Shown one piece after another: positions 39,682 to 53,526 of a stretch of 64,000 bases of DNA; the stretch's first letter is position 1; each line of letters opens with the position of its first letter. Location: assembly GCF_016925635.1 (NCBI RefSeq), contig NZ_CP070490.1, positions 1,054,001 through 1,118,000 on the forward strand. Reading direction: 5' to 3'. The DNA comes from Lysinibacillus fusiformis (GTDB lineage Bacteria; Bacillota; Bacilli; Bacillales_A; Planococcaceae). The notes under the pieces are model-generated. The model was not told the origin of the DNA, made no database searches, and saw only the letters and a list, made by a program, of their open reading frames with translations. Position numbers and translations under genes: made by a program.

Positions 39682-40977
39682 TTAGTTAAGTCCTAGTCGT
39701 TCAAAAATCATATCAACGTGCTGTAAGTGGTAGTTGTAATCAAAACAATCATCCAACTCTTCTTTCGTTAAATAAGATGTGATTTTTTCACTTGCATCAA
39801 CTAATGCACGGAACTGAACTTGCTCGTCCCAAGCCTGCATTGCTAAAGGTTGTACTGTATCATAAGCTTCCTCACGTACTAATCCTTTGTCAATCAATGC
39901 TAGTAAGATGCGTTGAGAATAAATAAGACCAAATGTACGATCCATATTACGTTTCATGTTCTCAGGGAATACTGTTAAGTTTTTCACAATATTACCGAAG
40001 CGATTTAACATATAGTTAAGAGTAATTGTTGCATCCGGTAAAATAACGCGCTCTGCAGATGAATGCGAAATATCACGTTCATGCCATAAAGCCACATTTT
40101 CATAAGCTGTCACCATATATCCACGCATTAAACGAGACATACCAACCATGTTTTCCGAACCGATTGGATTACGTTTATGTGGCATTGCTGATGATCCTTT
40201 TTGACCTTTTGCAAAAGCTTCTTCCACTTCACGTGTTTCAGATTTCTGTAACCCGCGAATTTCTGTTGCAAATTTTTCAATTGAGCTAGCGATTAAAGCT
40301 AATGCACCTAAATACTGCGCATGGCGGTCACGCTGTAAAGTTTGTGTTGAAATCGGTGATGCTGCAAGGCCTAATTTATCGCAAACATATTGCTCAACAC
40401 GAGGATCGATATTGGCATATGTTCCAACAGCTCCAGACATTTTCCCTGTTTCAATTACTTTGGCAGCTGCTTCAAAACGTTCAAGGTTACGCTTCATTTC
40501 CTCATACCATAAACCAAGTTTCAAACCGAAAGTTGTTGGTTCTGCATGAACACCATGTGTGCGTCCCATCATAACTGTATGTTTATGTTCTTTTGCCTTA
40601 GCAGCAATAATATCAATGAAATTTACGATATCTTTACGTAAAATATCATTTGCTTGTTTGATTAAATAAGAAAGGGCTGTATCTACTACGTCTGTAGAAG
40701 TTAAACCATAATGCACCCATTTACGCTCTTCACCAAGTGTTTCAGAAACAGCACGGGTAAAGGCTACAACGTCATGACGAGTTTCTTGTTCAATTTCTAA
40801 TATACGATTCACATCAAATGAAGCATTTTCACGAATTTTAGCAACATCCTCTTTTGGAATATCACCTAACTCTGCCCATGCCTCACAAGCTAAAATTTCA
40901 ACCTCTAGCCATGCTTGGTATTTATTTTGTTCTGTCCAAATTGCGCCCATTTCGGGTCTTGTGTAACGTTCAATCAT
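39682..40977 (-). CDS. purB: Adenylosuccinate lyase
   Basis: 431 aa. Cleaves SAICAR to AICAR and adenylosuccinate to AMP. Fumarase/aspartase superfamily: [16 protein letters not shown] signature near residue 263, [14 protein letters not shown] with the catalytic His near 141, and [15 protein letters not shown] lies 7 nt before the ATG. Normal length. Confidence 0.97.
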   Translation of the reverse strand: MIERYTRPEMGAIWTEQNKYQAWLEVEILACEAWAELGDIPKEDVAKIRENASFDVNRILEIEQETRHDVVAFTRAVSETLGEERKWVHYGLTSTDVVDTALSYLIKQANDILRKDIVNFIDIIAAKAKEHKHTVMMGRTHGVHAEPTTFGLKLGLWYEEMKRNLERFEAAAKVIETGKMSGAVGTYANIDPRVEQYVCDKLGLAASPISTQTLQRDRHAQYLGALALIASSIEKFATEIRGLQKSETREVEEAFAKGQKGSSAMPHKRNPIGSENMVGMSRLMRGYMVTAYENVALWHERDISHSSAERVILPDATITLNYMLNRFGNIVKNLTVFPENMKRNMDRTFGLIYSQRILLALIDKGLVREEAYDTVQPLAMQAWDEQVQFRALVDASEKITSYLTKEELDDCFDYNYHLQHVDMIFERLGLN

Positions 40978-40990
40978 CGCGTATCTCCTT

Positions 40991-42115
40991 CTATTCTGAC
41001 CAAATGCCAGAACTCTCGATTTGTTGTAGTGTTGCTTCTAAGTCTTTTGTCATAATCGTTACATGGCCCATTTTACGGTTGACCTTAGCTTCAGCTTTCC
41101 CATAAAGATGTATAGACCATTCAGGATATTTAGCAATTGAGTTACTGAGTGGCACGACATGCTGCCCTAATACATTGACCATAATGGATGGTGCCCATAG
41201 TTGTGGCTTACGTAATGGCCATCCACAAACAGCACGAATATGCTGATGGAATTGTGAAACATTACATGCTTCAATTGAATAGTGACCAGAATTATGAGGT
41301 CTTGGCGCTAATTCATTAATAACAATGCCACCATCTTCTAACACAAACATTTCTACCGCTAGCGTTCCTATTAAATGTAAGTAATCTGCAATTTTTAAAG
41401 CTTCTCGTTCAGCAGCTTGAGCTGTGCTTTCAGTTATGCGAGCAGGCACAATTGTCTCGTGTAGAATATGATGAACATGAATGTTCTCACCAACTGGCTG
41501 ACAATACGATTCACCATGACCATTTCTTTGAACAATGACCGATACTTCCTTTACGAAAGGAACAAATCCTTCTGCAATACATTGAGAATGCTTGAATAAT
41601 TCTTTCGCTAAAGGTAAATCTTCAGTTGATTTTAAAAGTTGCTGTCCCTTGCCATCATAACCACCTCTTGCTGTTTTGACTATACAAGGATAACCAATCG
41701 AATCAATATTGGCTACTAATTCTTCATAAGTTTTTGCAACAATATATGGTGCTACTGGGCAACCAGCTTTCACAATAGCTTCTTTCTCTGTTATACGGTT
41801 TTGTGTAATACGTACCAACTCCGCTCCTTGAGGAACATAAGCCATTTGTGATAAACGCTTTAAGCCTTCATAATCTATATTTTCAAATTCATATGTGATA
41901 ACATCACTTACTTCTGCAAGTTCTTCTAAAGCAGCTTCATCATCATATGGAGCTACAATACGAATATCAGCTACCTGTCCACACGGCGAGTCCATTGCTG
42001 GCTCAAGAACAGCCACTTTAAAACCAGACTCCTTTGCAGCAAGCGCCATCATTCGACCAAGTTGTCCTCCACCTATAATACCTATCGTTTGTCCAGGATA
42101 AATAATCTTCGTCAC
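40991..42115 (-). CDS. purK: N5-carboxyaminoimidazole ribonucleotide synthase
   Basis: 374 aa from a GTG whose last bases overlap the purE stop (GTGA). ATP-grasp enzyme converting AIR + bicarbonate to N5-[24 protein letters not shown] at the N-terminus, [12 protein letters not shown] nucleotide loop, and [18 protein letters not shown] signature near residue 270. Coupled to purE. Confidence 0.97.
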   Translation of the reverse strand: MTKIIYPGQTIGIIGGGQLGRMMALAAKESGFKVAVLEPAMDSPCGQVADIRIVAPYDDEAALEELAEVSDVITYEFENIDYEGLKRLSQMAYVPQGAELVRITQNRITEKEAIVKAGCPVAPYIVAKTYEELVANIDSIGYPCIVKTARGGYDGKGQQLLKSTEDLPLAKELFKHSQCIAEGFVPFVKEVSVIVQRNGHGESYCQPVGENIHVHHILHETIVPARITESTAQAAEREALKIADYLHLIGTLAVEMFVLEDGGIVINELAPRPHNSGHYSIEACNVSQFHQHIRAVCGWPLRKPQLWAPSIMVNVLGQHVVPLSNSIAKYPEWSIHLYGKAEAKVNRKMGHVTIMTKDLEATLQQIESSGIWSE

Positions 42116-42600
42116 ACTAAGTCACCTGTGCTTTCTAATACTTGCTGCTTTGTTGCTTCTCGTCTAGCATCTAATTTATTTGCAAGTTCTGTATCTGTTG
42201 TTGACAAAATTTGAGCTGCAAGTAACCCTGCATTTGTCGCTCCTGCTTTGCCAATTGCTACAGTTGCTACAGGTACGCCACCAGGCATTTGAACGATGGA
42301 TAATAGTGAATCAAGTCCATTAAGTGCGCGTGATTGAACTGGTACACCGATGACAGGTAATGTTGTTTTAGCTGCCACCATTCCTGGTAAATGTGCAGCC
42401 CCACCTGCTCCAGCAATAATTACTTGAATGCCTCGTTCGCGAGCTGTCGCTGCATATTCAAACATTAAATCAGGTGTACGATGTGCAGAAACAACTTTCT
42501 TTTCGTACGGTACTTGTAATTCATCTAAAATATCACATGCATGTTTCATTGTTTCCCAGTCACTTGAACTACCCATAATGACACCGATTTTCGGATTCAT
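42112..42600 (-). CDS. purE: N5-CAIR mutase
   Basis: 162 aa. Moves the carboxyl group of N5-CAIR to give CAIR. Typical [17 protein letters not shown] start and [15 protein letters not shown] loop. First gene of the twelve-gene pur operon; AAGGAG precedes the ATG. The leader carries a guanine riboswitch and its terminator. Confidence 0.97.
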   Translation of the reverse strand: MNPKIGVIMGSSSDWETMKHACDILDELQVPYEKKVVSAHRTPDLMFEYAATARERGIQVIIAGAGGAAHLPGMVAAKTTLPVIGVPVQSRALNGLDSLLSIVQMPGGVPVATVAIGKAGATNAGLLAAQILSTTDTELANKLDARREATKQQVLESTGDLV

Positions 42601-42689
42601 AAATTGTCGCTCCTTTTAAACGATAGAAAAATGATCAATTATTTATTGTGCAAGCAACTATTTTGAATAGCTACTGCAATTCTTATCTA

Positions 42690-42754
42690 TTTACAAAGAA
42701 AATCCCCAAATAAACTACTCTCTACCATTACACGTGAAAGCAGTTTACTTGAGG
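42690..42754 (-). terminator. Riboswitch-controlled terminator of the pur leader
   Basis: A 16-bp stem CCTCAAGTAAACTGCT / AGTAGTTTATTTGGGG (42704-42754, with wobbles) followed by ATTTTCTTTG on the minus strand. It lies about 70 nt after the aptamer and about 100 nt before purE, the usual place for guanine-dependent termination. Confidence 0.75.
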
Positions 42755-42826
42755 ACTATTAGGACAAGAACATCTCCATGTACATAGCTGTACAGCGACC
42801 TTCTCATCATATGCCAAAAGTGCTTT

Positions 42827-42894
42827 CCCGCATAGTCCAGCATTTACGGTGCCGGGTAGAGACACTAGAGCCAATTCTCTAGCATATATGTGGG
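42827..42894 (-). promoter_or_regulatory. Guanine riboswitch aptamer of the pur operon
   Basis: P1 CCCACATA / TATGCGGG, P2 CTAGAG-AATTGG-CTCTAG, J2/3 TCTCTACC, P3 CCGGCA-CCGTAAA-TGCTGG, J3/1 ACTATG. The C in the junction (ACTATG, not ATTATG) gives guanine specificity. The J2/3 strand differs from the usual TTTCTACC at one base. It closely resembles the Bacillus subtilis purE riboswitch. Confidence 0.93.
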
Positions 42895-42917
42895 ATCTAT
42901 TTGTTTTTCCTTCTCAC

Positions 42918-42946
42918 ATTTTAACAAGGGATTGTCTTATCGTCAA
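42918..42946 (-). promoter_or_regulatory. Sigma-A promoter of the pur operon
   Basis: TTGACG (plus 42941-42946), 17-nt spacer, TAAAAT (plus 42918-42923). It starts the transcript about 15 nt before the aptamer. Confidence 0.8.
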
Positions 42947-42949
42947 TGC

Positions 42950-42997
42950 AAAAATGCGAACATTTTTTATTATGTAAAAAAAAACGTTCGGTTTTTA
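42950..42997. promoter_or_regulatory. PurR operator: two inverted PurBoxes
   Basis: GCGAACATT on the plus strand (42956-42964) and CCGAACGTT on the minus strand (plus 42983-42991) are oppositely oriented and surrounded by A/T tracts. This matches the Bacillus PurBox pair (core CGAAC) directly upstream of the -35. The repressor PurR with PRPP relief is known for this operator type. Confidence 0.8.
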
Positions 42998-43004
42998 GTC
43001 AAAT

Positions 43005-43199
43005 TCATTCGATATCTTGAGCAGGTATAGCTTTAAACTGGATTTTCTGCCGTAAATAAGCTGGTTCGCCATCTACTATATGAAAAAGAGGCTCTTCTTT
43101 TCGTCCTATGGCCATAAAGCCGTCTTTCCGCATTCTTGCCAAACAATCCTCGATTGACTCGTTTTCTTGTACCTCATACCAAATTTGCTTTTTTCCCAA
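43005..43199 (-). CDS. NETI motif-containing protein (YebG-like)
   Basis: 64 aa from the TTG at 43199 (AAAGGAAG 6 nt upstream); a GTG six codons earlier is an alternative. The core WYEVQENESIEDCLARMRKD matches the NETI family (NETIxxCLxRM), a small conserved protein of unknown function. Bacillus subtilis yebG also lies just upstream of purE. The pur operator begins right after its stop. Confidence 0.8.
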   Translation of the reverse strand: MGKKQIWYEVQENESIEDCLARMRKDGFMAIGRKEEPLFHIVDGEPAYLRQKIQFKAIPAQDIE

Positions 43200-43295
43200 C
43201 TTTTTCTTCCTTTCCACAGTACATTTTAAATCACAACTAATTTTTAATTTATTATACCTTTTGTTGCTTACAGACGTATGTAAGAACTTAAATAA

Positions 43296-43330
43296 ATAGA
43301 AAAAACTGCAGATTTCTCTCCGCAGTTTTG
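43296..43330 (-). terminator. Terminator after the 88-aa membrane protein
   Basis: AAAACTGCGGA / TCTGCAGTTTT-type stem around 43303-43328 with six T on the minus strand, 9 nt after the stop of the 43339 gene. Confidence 0.65.
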
Positions 43331-43338
43331 ATTAAGGC

Positions 43339-43605
43339 TCATGAACCATAAAAAGCCTTTAAATAGATACAAAAAAATAATAGCTGTAGGAATAAATGAA
43401 GGACAACAAGAACCATACGATACCCTTTGATGCCTAATAGGGCACTGACGATGCCTAAACCACCTAAGATAAACGGCATAAACATATTTACATGATAGAG
43501 AAATGTAAAAAAGTTTCCATACCATTTCGTTGAATCATAACCAAACATAAAGAATGTGAGTAGTAGACTCAAGATCGAAATTGCAGAAAAAATGTTCTGC
43601 CTCAT
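43339..43605 (-). CDS. Small integral membrane protein
   Basis: 88 aa with three hydrophobic segments (ISILSLLLTFFMFGY, FMPFILGGLGIVSALLGIKG, VLVVLHLFLQLLFFCIYLKA). GGAGG lies 7 nt before the ATG. No family recognised; small proteins of this kind occur near yebG in Bacillales. It has its own terminator and lies downstream of the rRNA operon terminator. Confidence 0.7.
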   Translation of the reverse strand: MRQNIFSAISILSLLLTFFMFGYDSTKWYGNFFTFLYHVNMFMPFILGGLGIVSALLGIKGYRMVLVVLHLFLQLLFFCIYLKAFYGS

Positions 43606-43710
43606 TGTGATTCCTCCATTATTAAACCCAATATGTATCTAGTTTAATGAATTTGCCCATAAATTGTATGGAAGTATTTAGTCTATTATATCATTTTATG
43701 AATAGTTCAC

Positions 43711-43750
43711 AAAATAAAAAAAGCCATGGAATAAATCCATGGCTTTTTTA
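43711..43750 (-). terminator. Terminator of the rRNA operon
   Basis: A 13-bp perfect stem AAAAAGCCATGGA / TCCATGGCTTTTT (43716-43748) with a 5-nt loop, immediately after the 5S gene. Confidence 0.9.
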
Positions 43751-43754
43751 AAGT

Positions 43755-43869
43755 GCCTAGCGACGTCCTACTCTCACAGGGGGAAGCCCCCAACTACCAT
43801 CGGCGCTAAAGAGCTTAACTTCCGTGTTCGGTATGGGAACGGGTGTGACCTCTTTGCCATCATCACTAG
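43755..43869 (-). rRNA. rrf: 5S ribosomal RNA
   Basis: About 115 nt. It contains the universal segments CACACCCGTTCCCATACCGA and GAAGTTAAGCTC and the GGTAGTTGGGGG arm, all on the minus strand. Ends are set by pairing of the 5' TAGTGATG with the 3' CGTCGCTA. Confidence 0.95.
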
Positions 43870-43982
43870 ACTATGTTCGACCTCCAATACACGGCGTATT
43901 ACTGTGTCTTGAAGCTCTCTTTTTGTTGAAAGAATTGTTCTTTCAAAACTGGATAAACGTGCATTGAATGTTTCAAACGTTT

Positions 43983-46909
<2,927 letters not shown>

Positions 46910-47085
46910 AAGTTATTAAGCCTATAAAAAAAACTTAAAAAATAAATGTGTTTGTTACAATTTCAATGTCGTTTTATCCAGTTTTCAAAGAACAAGTTTT
47001 GAAGTGTTTCATTCAGAAGAATGAACCTTCAAAACTGAACGCAAAACGTAATCTTACAAACCCAAGGTTTGTATTCCGAAATAAT

Positions 47086-48643
<1,558 letters not shown>

Positions 48644-48804
48644 AGAAATTTGATTAGCTCAAATTGTTTTGCTGGCATCAATTTTGATGTCCAAAATTTT
48701 CGTTTCGTTCACTCGCCGAAGCTAGCTACTTAAAACTTTATTGATTACGTTTTGCTTGTTCAGTTTTCAAGGTTCATTTAGTAGTTATACTAAGTAACTT
48801 TTTA

Positions 48805-48833
48805 TAATTTAACATAATGTTAACTTACTGTCA
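48805..48833 (-). promoter_or_regulatory. rRNA promoter P2
   Basis: TTGACA (plus 48828-48833), 17-nt spacer, TAAATT (plus 48805-48810), about 160 nt upstream of the mature 16S 5' end. Confidence 0.8.
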
Positions 48834-48888
48834 ACCGTTTATGTTAATATTTTTTAAGTTGTTCGTTTGTTTCGTAACAACGTGTTTA

Positions 48889-48917
48889 AATATATCATCA
48901 TAAATTTAAGTTTGCAA
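48889..48917 (-). promoter_or_regulatory. rRNA promoter P1
   Basis: TTGCAA (plus 48912-48917), 17-nt spacer, TATATT (plus 48889-48894), about 84 nt upstream of P2. Tandem promoters are usual for Bacillus rRNA operons. The remainder of 48918-49033 shows nothing else. Confidence 0.65.
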
Positions 48918-49033
48918 GTGTTTCATTAAAGTAAAACTATTCACATTATTAAAAATCGAGTTTCTTCTATATAATGTATAAAAATAATAACTTCTTTTGT
49001 TTAGGATTTACACTTTTTTCGATTTCCTTAACC

Positions 49034-49082
49034 AACAAAAAAACACTTCAATTGTTAGTACCTTACCTAACAATTGAAGTGT
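49034..49082 (-). terminator. Terminator of pbuG
   Basis: A 16-bp perfect stem CACTTCAATTGTTAG / CTAACAATTGAAGTG (49044-49081) with an 8-nt loop and T7 on the minus strand. Confidence 0.9.
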
Positions 49083-49090
49083 CTGTTTAA

Positions 49091-50392
49091 CTACCGTACC
49101 CAAATGAAGTATGCAAGGAAGACAAAGAATAAACCATACATCATCGGGTGAATTTCTTTTTTTCGACCTGCTAATAACATTGTAATTGGGTAGAATACGA
49201 AGCCGATTGCAATACCAGTAGCAATTGAATAACCGAGTGGCATCATTAGTACGGTAAAGAATGCAGGTACTGCTATTTCGAATTTATCCCAATCAATTAA
49301 ACGTAATGACGATACCATCAGTACCCCTACGATTACTAAAGCCGGAGCAGTAACTGCTGGCGTTACAACCGCTAATAATGGTGAGAAGAATAGAGCAACT
49401 AAGAATAGTACTGCTGTTACGACTGCAGAGAATCCTGAGCGAGCCCCTGCTGCAACACCAGAAGTTGACTCTACATAAGCAGTTGTTGTAGATGTACCAA
49501 ATAAAGAACCGATTGTCGTTGCTAGTGCATCTGCCATTAAAGCACGTCCTGCACGTGGTAATTTATTATCTTTTACTAAGCCTGCCTGCGTTGCTACAGC
49601 CATTAAAGTACCAGCTGTATCAAAGAAATCAACAAACAAGAATGTTAACACTACTACTAAAAACTTCACGTTAAATAATGTACCGAAGTCACCAAGTGGT
49701 TCTAATGCTACCATGAATGTAGAATCTACACTTGGGATAGCTGAAACAACCGCTGTTGGAGGATCGATGATACCTGTGATCATCCCAATAACTGCAGTAA
49801 TCACCATCCCTAAGAAAATACCAACACTGCGTAATTTAATGATAAGAATAACTGAAAGTATAATTCCGAATACTGCTAATAATGTAGCGCCTGTGAAACT
49901 TCCTAAAGTGACTAATGTCGCTGGGCTATCAACAATAATCCCTGCACCTTGTAAACCAACGAATGTGATAAATAAACCAATACCTGCCGAAACAGCATAT
50001 TTAAGTTGTACCGGAATAGCGTTAATAACGGTTTCACGGATACCTGTTAAAGATAAAATAATAAAGATAATCCCCGAGAAGAATACACCTGTTAAACCAG
50101 TTTGCCATGGAATACCGTATGCTCCGACTACAGTAAATGCAAAGAATGCATTTAACCCCATCCCAGGAGCAAGTGAAATCGGGAACTTAGCGAAAATCCC
50201 CATAATCAAAGAACCGACTGCTGCTGCTAATGCTGTTGCTACGAAAACAGCACCTTTATCCATCCCTGCATTTTCTAGAATACCTGGGTTAACAGCTAGA
50301 ATATATGCCATTGCAAGGAAGGTTGTAATACCACCTATGATTTCGCGGCGATAATTAGTTCCTAATTCATCGAACATGAAATATTTTTTCAT
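49091..50392 (-). CDS. pbuG: Guanine/hypoxanthine permease, NCS2 AzgA type
   Basis: 433 aa from the ATG at 50392 (GGAGG 11 nt upstream); a TTG two codons earlier with 5-nt spacing is an alternative. Proton-coupled purine base importer with about 12-14 helices. AzgA-type motifs are present: N-terminal NYRREIIGGITTFLAMAYIL, APGMGLNAFFAFTVVG near residue 77, and FVDFFDTAGTLMAVATQAGL near residue 255. The guanine riboswitch upstream supports guanine/hypoxanthine rather than adenine as substrate. Bacillus subtilis pbuG has the same arrangement. Confidence 0.92.
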   Translation of the reverse strand: MKKYFMFDELGTNYRREIIGGITTFLAMAYILAVNPGILENAGMDKGAVFVATALAAAVGSLIMGIFAKFPISLAPGMGLNAFFAFTVVGAYGIPWQTGLTGVFFSGIIFIILSLTGIRETVINAIPVQLKYAVSAGIGLFITFVGLQGAGIIVDSPATLVTLGSFTGATLLAVFGIILSVILIIKLRSVGIFLGMVITAVIGMITGIIDPPTAVVSAIPSVDSTFMVALEPLGDFGTLFNVKFLVVVLTFLFVDFFDTAGTLMAVATQAGLVKDNKLPRAGRALMADALATTIGSLFGTSTTTAYVESTSGVAAGARSGFSAVVTAVLFLVALFFSPLLAVVTPAVTAPALVIVGVLMVSSLRLIDWDKFEIAVPAFFTVLMMPLGYSIATGIAIGFVFYPITMLLAGRKKEIHPMMYGLFFVFLAYFIWVR

Positions 50393-50433
50393 TATCAAAA
50401 AATCCTCCGTGTGGTCGTCTTCAATATCGAAAA

Positions 50434-50471
50434 CAAAAAAGACACGCTGACTACTCTACTAGTCGCATGTC
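50434..50471 (-). terminator. Riboswitch terminator of pbuG
   Basis: The hairpin GACATGC-GACTA / TAGTC-GCGTGTC (50441-50471) is followed by TTTTTTG on the minus strand, about 45 nt before the pbuG start. Confidence 0.8.
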
Positions 50472-50539
50472 TACGATATGTTTCATCACAAATAGTGTGT
50501 GAAACAAATTAGTGTTTATACATTTTTGTATAAACCTAA

Positions 50540-50607
50540 ATCGTAGTCAAGTTATTTACGGTAACTTGGTAGAAACTCACGGGCCTTATCCCCGACATTA
50601 TACGACG
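50540..50607 (-). promoter_or_regulatory. Guanine riboswitch aptamer of pbuG
   Basis: J1/2 TATAATG, P2 CGGG-GATAAGG-CCCG, J2/3 GTTTCTACC, P3 AAGTTA-CCGTAAA-TAACTT, J3/1 GACTACG. All core bases match the consensus. The junction C (GACTAC) specifies guanine/hypoxanthine. Confidence 0.95.
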
Positions 50608-50628
50608 ACGTATTTAATTTACATTCGT

Positions 50629-50657
50629 AATATATCATTTCATTTTTTAGATTTCAA
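50629..50657 (-). promoter_or_regulatory. Promoter of pbuG
   Basis: TTGAAA (plus 50652-50657), 17-nt spacer, TATATT (plus 50629-50634), about 20 nt before the aptamer. Confidence 0.75.
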
Positions 50658-50787
50658 CCCTATTTCCGAACATTTTTCTAAAAAGAAATACGAAAGTTCG
50701 TGTAAAATTCTTATTTAATGTTCATGTTCTACTAAAATCGCTACTAAATAAACGATGTACTGAACATTCCACCAACCAGTATAAAGC

Positions 50788-50813
50788 AAAAAACCCCCTA
50801 GATTTCTAGAGGA
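50788..50813 (-). terminator. Terminator of the MOSC gene
   Basis: A stem CCTCTAGA / TCTAGGGG with a 2-nt loop and a T6 tail on the minus strand, 21 nt after the stop. Confidence 0.75.
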
Positions 50814-50834
50814 TCCTTCCTTTGAATTTATGCC

Positions 50835-51503
50835 TTAGCTCATCACTTTACTTTGCAAGAGTTGAATTCTTTTTTCTAATTTCTCTTTCCAATCTTCCGC
50901 TAGTGCATCTACTGCTTGTATTTGTTTCATAGCGATCGCATCTTTGTTTTTAAAATACACTTCATTGCAATACAAAACTGATATACGTGCAGGATGCTTT
51001 TCTACAAGCTCAATTGATGAATCTGCACAAATTGTTCCTTCTTCTAGTACACGCGCAAGGAAGCCTGTATAGCCCGTTTCGATTAAACGTTTGAGTAATA
51101 TGTTGGCCTCTGTATATCTATCAATCGTACTACACGGAATACGTCCTTGTGTAATTTGGATGACAACATCACCAATTTTATAAATATCACCAATACAAAC
51201 ATCTGCTTCTAACATATTCGTTACGGTTAAGTTTTCCCCAAATGCAGCAGTGGGTAACGTTTTTCCAAGTTCCTGTTCCCATTGTATGTAATGCTCCGCA
51301 GGATATAAACAAACTGCTCGGTCAGGGCCACCATGATGTTTTTTATCTGCCACATCATCCCCTTCAAAGCCTTGAGAGGACAAATAAACTTCTTGCACTC
51401 GTTGCTTTTCAATCCCTGTAATCATTGAACGCCCTTTACTATCAACCAATTCTTTTGGCATCCCAACAGCTAATGTATGAATCATTGGTATATTTTTCTC
51501 CAT
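50835..51503 (-). CDS. MOSC domain protein, YiiM-like
   Basis: 222 aa. MOSC beta-barrel with the core KKHHGGPDRAVCLYPAEHY, FGENLTV and the conserved Cys in ITQGRIPCSTIDRY near residue 125, followed by the C-terminal three-helix domain of YiiM proteins. MOSC proteins bind sulfur carried on cysteine or molybdenum cofactor; YiiM acts in detoxifying N-hydroxylated bases in Escherichia coli. GGGGGG lies 6 nt before the ATG. Sits alone between guaA and pbuG. Confidence 0.88.
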   Translation of the reverse strand: MEKNIPMIHTLAVGMPKELVDSKGRSMITGIEKQRVQEVYLSSQGFEGDDVADKKHHGGPDRAVCLYPAEHYIQWEQELGKTLPTAAFGENLTVTNMLEADVCIGDIYKIGDVVIQITQGRIPCSTIDRYTEANILLKRLIETGYTGFLARVLEEGTICADSSIELVEKHPARISVLYCNEVYFKNKDAIAMKQIQAVDALAEDWKEKLEKRIQLLQSKVMS

Positions 51504-51632
51504 TTAAATCCCCCCTAATCTAAATAGTATAATTTCTTTTGCATTCATTTAGTTTACTACACACAACACTTTACCAGCAATTTTTGCATGTTGAGATACT
51601 TCATTTGGCCATAAATTCAGCAAGAATTAAAT

Positions 51633-51671
51633 CAAAAAAAGCCCTAAAAACCTCTCAGGGCTTTTAGGGCT
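51633..51671 (-). terminator. Terminator of guaA
   Basis: A 10-bp stem AGCCCTAAAA / TTTTAGGGCT with an 11-12-nt loop and T7 on the minus strand, close behind the guaA stop. Confidence 0.8.
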
Positions 51672-51678
51672 ATTGCTA

Positions 51679-53232
51679 CTATTCCCACTCAATCGTTGCT
51701 GGTGGCTTAGATGTAATATCATACAGCACGCGGTTCACGTGTTTTACTTCGTTTACTAGGCGGACAGAGATTTTCTCTAGTACATCCCAAGGGATACGTG
51801 CCCAGTCAGAAGTCATACCGTCGATAGATGTAACGGCACGGATACCAATTGCATAGTCATACGTACGTGCATCGCCCATTACACCAACTGAACGGATATC
51901 AGGTAATACCGTGAAGTATTGCCAAATGTCACGATCAAGGCCAGCTTTTGCGATTTCTTCACGTAGAATGAAATCCGATTCGCGAACGATTTCTAATTTT
52001 TCTTCTGTTACTTCACCAAGCACACGGATACCTAATCCAGGACCCGGGAATGGTTGACGCCAAACGATTTTTTCGTCAAGTCCAAGCTCTAAGCCTAGTG
52101 CACGTACTTCATCTTTAAATAAAGTTTTCAGTGGCTCGATTAGTTGGAATTGCATATCTTCTGGAAGACCACCAACGTTATGGTGTGATTTGATTGTTTG
52201 TGCAGTTGAAGTACCAGATTCAATAATATCTGTGTAAAGAGTTCCTTGTGCTAAGAAATCCATACCTTCAAGCTTAGATGCTTCTTCATCAAATACATAA
52301 ATGAATTCATTACCAATAATTTTACGTTTTTTCTCTGGATCAGAAACGCCAGCAAGTTTGTCCATGAAGCGTTTACGTGCATCGATTTTAATAAGATTCA
52401 TGTCAAAGTCTTCTGTGAATGTTTTCATTACTTGTTCAACTTCACCTTTACGGTTTAAGTTGTGGTCTACGAACATACAAGTTAATTGATCGCCGATTGC
52501 TTTATGGATTAACACTGCTACAACCGATGAGTCTACACCACCAGAAAGAGCACATAATACTTTTTTATCACCAACCATTTCACGAATTTTTGCAATTTCA
52601 AGCTCAATGAAGTTTGCCATTGACCAATCGCCTTTCGCTCCACAGATGTCGAATACGAATTGACGTAATAGATCATTACCATATACAGAGTGACGTACTT
52701 CTGGATGGAATTGTACGGCATATAGCTTACGTTCAACGTTTGCCATTGCAGCAATCGGACAAGATGCGCTAGTTGCGATGACTTCAAATCCAGCTGGAAC
52801 TTCTGTTACATGGTCACCATGACTCATCCAAACGATTTGTTCTGTAGGTAACTCACCAAATAATTTATTTGGCGTTGTTACTTGAACTTCAGCTTTACCA
52901 TATTCGCGTGTTTCAGCACCTTCAACTTTACCGCCGTTTGTATGTGCCATTAATTGCATACCATAGCAAATACCTAAAATCGGTAAACCTAATTCGAAAA
53001 TAGCTGGATCCACATGGAAAGCATTTTCATCATAAACAGAGTTTGGACCACCTGAAAAAATAATACCTGTTGCGTTCATATCTTTAATTTCTTCTGCAGT
53101 CACCGTATGTGGATGTAATTCACTGAAAACACCAAATTCACGAATACGACGTGTGATTAATTGGTTAAATTGGCTACCGAAGTCCAGTACAACGATTTTT
53201 TCTTGCTCTTTTATTAAAGGGCTAGCTGTCAA
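51679..53232 (-). CDS. guaA: GMP synthase (glutamine-hydrolysing)
   Basis: 517 aa from the TTG at 53232 (GAGG 8 nt upstream); a GTG three codons earlier is possible but overlaps the ribosome binding site. Converts XMP + glutamine + ATP to GMP. N-terminal glutamine amidotransferase domain (catalytic Cys in [12 protein letters not shown], His/Glu in VQFHPEV) and PP-loop ATP pyrophosphatase domain ([16 protein letters not shown]), then the dimerisation domain ending [10 protein letters not shown] guanine riboswitch lies upstream, so product feedback acts at the RNA level. Confidence 0.97.
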   Translation of the reverse strand: MTASPLIKEQEKIVVLDFGSQFNQLITRRIREFGVFSELHPHTVTAEEIKDMNATGIIFSGGPNSVYDENAFHVDPAIFELGLPILGICYGMQLMAHTNGGKVEGAETREYGKAEVQVTTPNKLFGELPTEQIVWMSHGDHVTEVPAGFEVIATSASCPIAAMANVERKLYAVQFHPEVRHSVYGNDLLRQFVFDICGAKGDWSMANFIELEIAKIREMVGDKKVLCALSGGVDSSVVAVLIHKAIGDQLTCMFVDHNLNRKGEVEQVMKTFTEDFDMNLIKIDARKRFMDKLAGVSDPEKKRKIIGNEFIYVFDEEASKLEGMDFLAQGTLYTDIIESGTSTAQTIKSHHNVGGLPEDMQFQLIEPLKTLFKDEVRALGLELGLDEKIVWRQPFPGPGLGIRVLGEVTEEKLEIVRESDFILREEIAKAGLDRDIWQYFTVLPDIRSVGVMGDARTYDYAIGIRAVTSIDGMTSDWARIPWDVLEKISVRLVNEVKHVNRVLYDITSKPPATIEWE

Positions 53233-53273
53233 AATTTCCACCTCTTCTATTATTTTTAAAGGATATTTTCATT

Positions 53274-53319
53274 TGTTCAAAGAAAAACGCGAAGAAAGTA
53301 AAAAAACTTTCTACGCGTT
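53274..53319 (-). terminator. Riboswitch terminator of guaA
   Basis: A 13-bp stem AACGCG-AGAAAGT / ACTTTCT-CGCGTT (53286-53319, one mismatch) with a T-rich loop and a TTTCTTTG tail on the minus strand, about 40 nt before the guaA start. Confidence 0.8.
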
Positions 53320-53402
53320 CATAAGCTCTAGAATATTGATAAAGGCGAATGCGTAGCAAAGTAAAGTGATTTACTATACTTTTCACCTAGCGAAAACATC
53401 CG

Positions 53403-53473
53403 CCTTCATAGAGAAATCATTTGAGGTGATTTCGTAGAAACATCCGAACCCTATTATCGAACTTATATGAAAG
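53403..53473 (-). promoter_or_regulatory. Guanine-type riboswitch aptamer of guaA, variant loop
   Basis: P1 CTTTCATA / TATGAAGG, J1/2 TATAAG, weak P2 TTCGA / TCGGA closing a loop with GGG, J2/3 GTTTCTACG, P3 GAAATCA / TGATTTC with loop CCTCAAA, J3/1 CTATG. The loop differs from the usual CCGTAAA in two bases, but the CC needed for pairing with the P2 loop GG remains. The junction C suggests guanine. Class assignment by fold; ligand not proven. Confidence 0.8.
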
Positions 53474-53497
53474 CAATCCTTGCATTTAATTTTTTTC

Positions 53498-53526
53498 ATT
53501 TTACTCTTTGTCTACGCTAAAATCAA
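53498..53526 (-). promoter_or_regulatory. Promoter of guaA
   Basis: TTGATT (plus 53521-53526), 17-nt spacer, TAAAAT (plus 53498-53503). The -35 overlaps the stop codon of the upstream transglutaminase gene; the aptamer begins about 25 nt after the -10. Confidence 0.65.

Noticed and set aside
49713-50354. 213-codon plus-strand frame
   Set aside because: Antisense shadow of pbuG, rich in residues expected from reversed membrane codons; no ribosome binding site.
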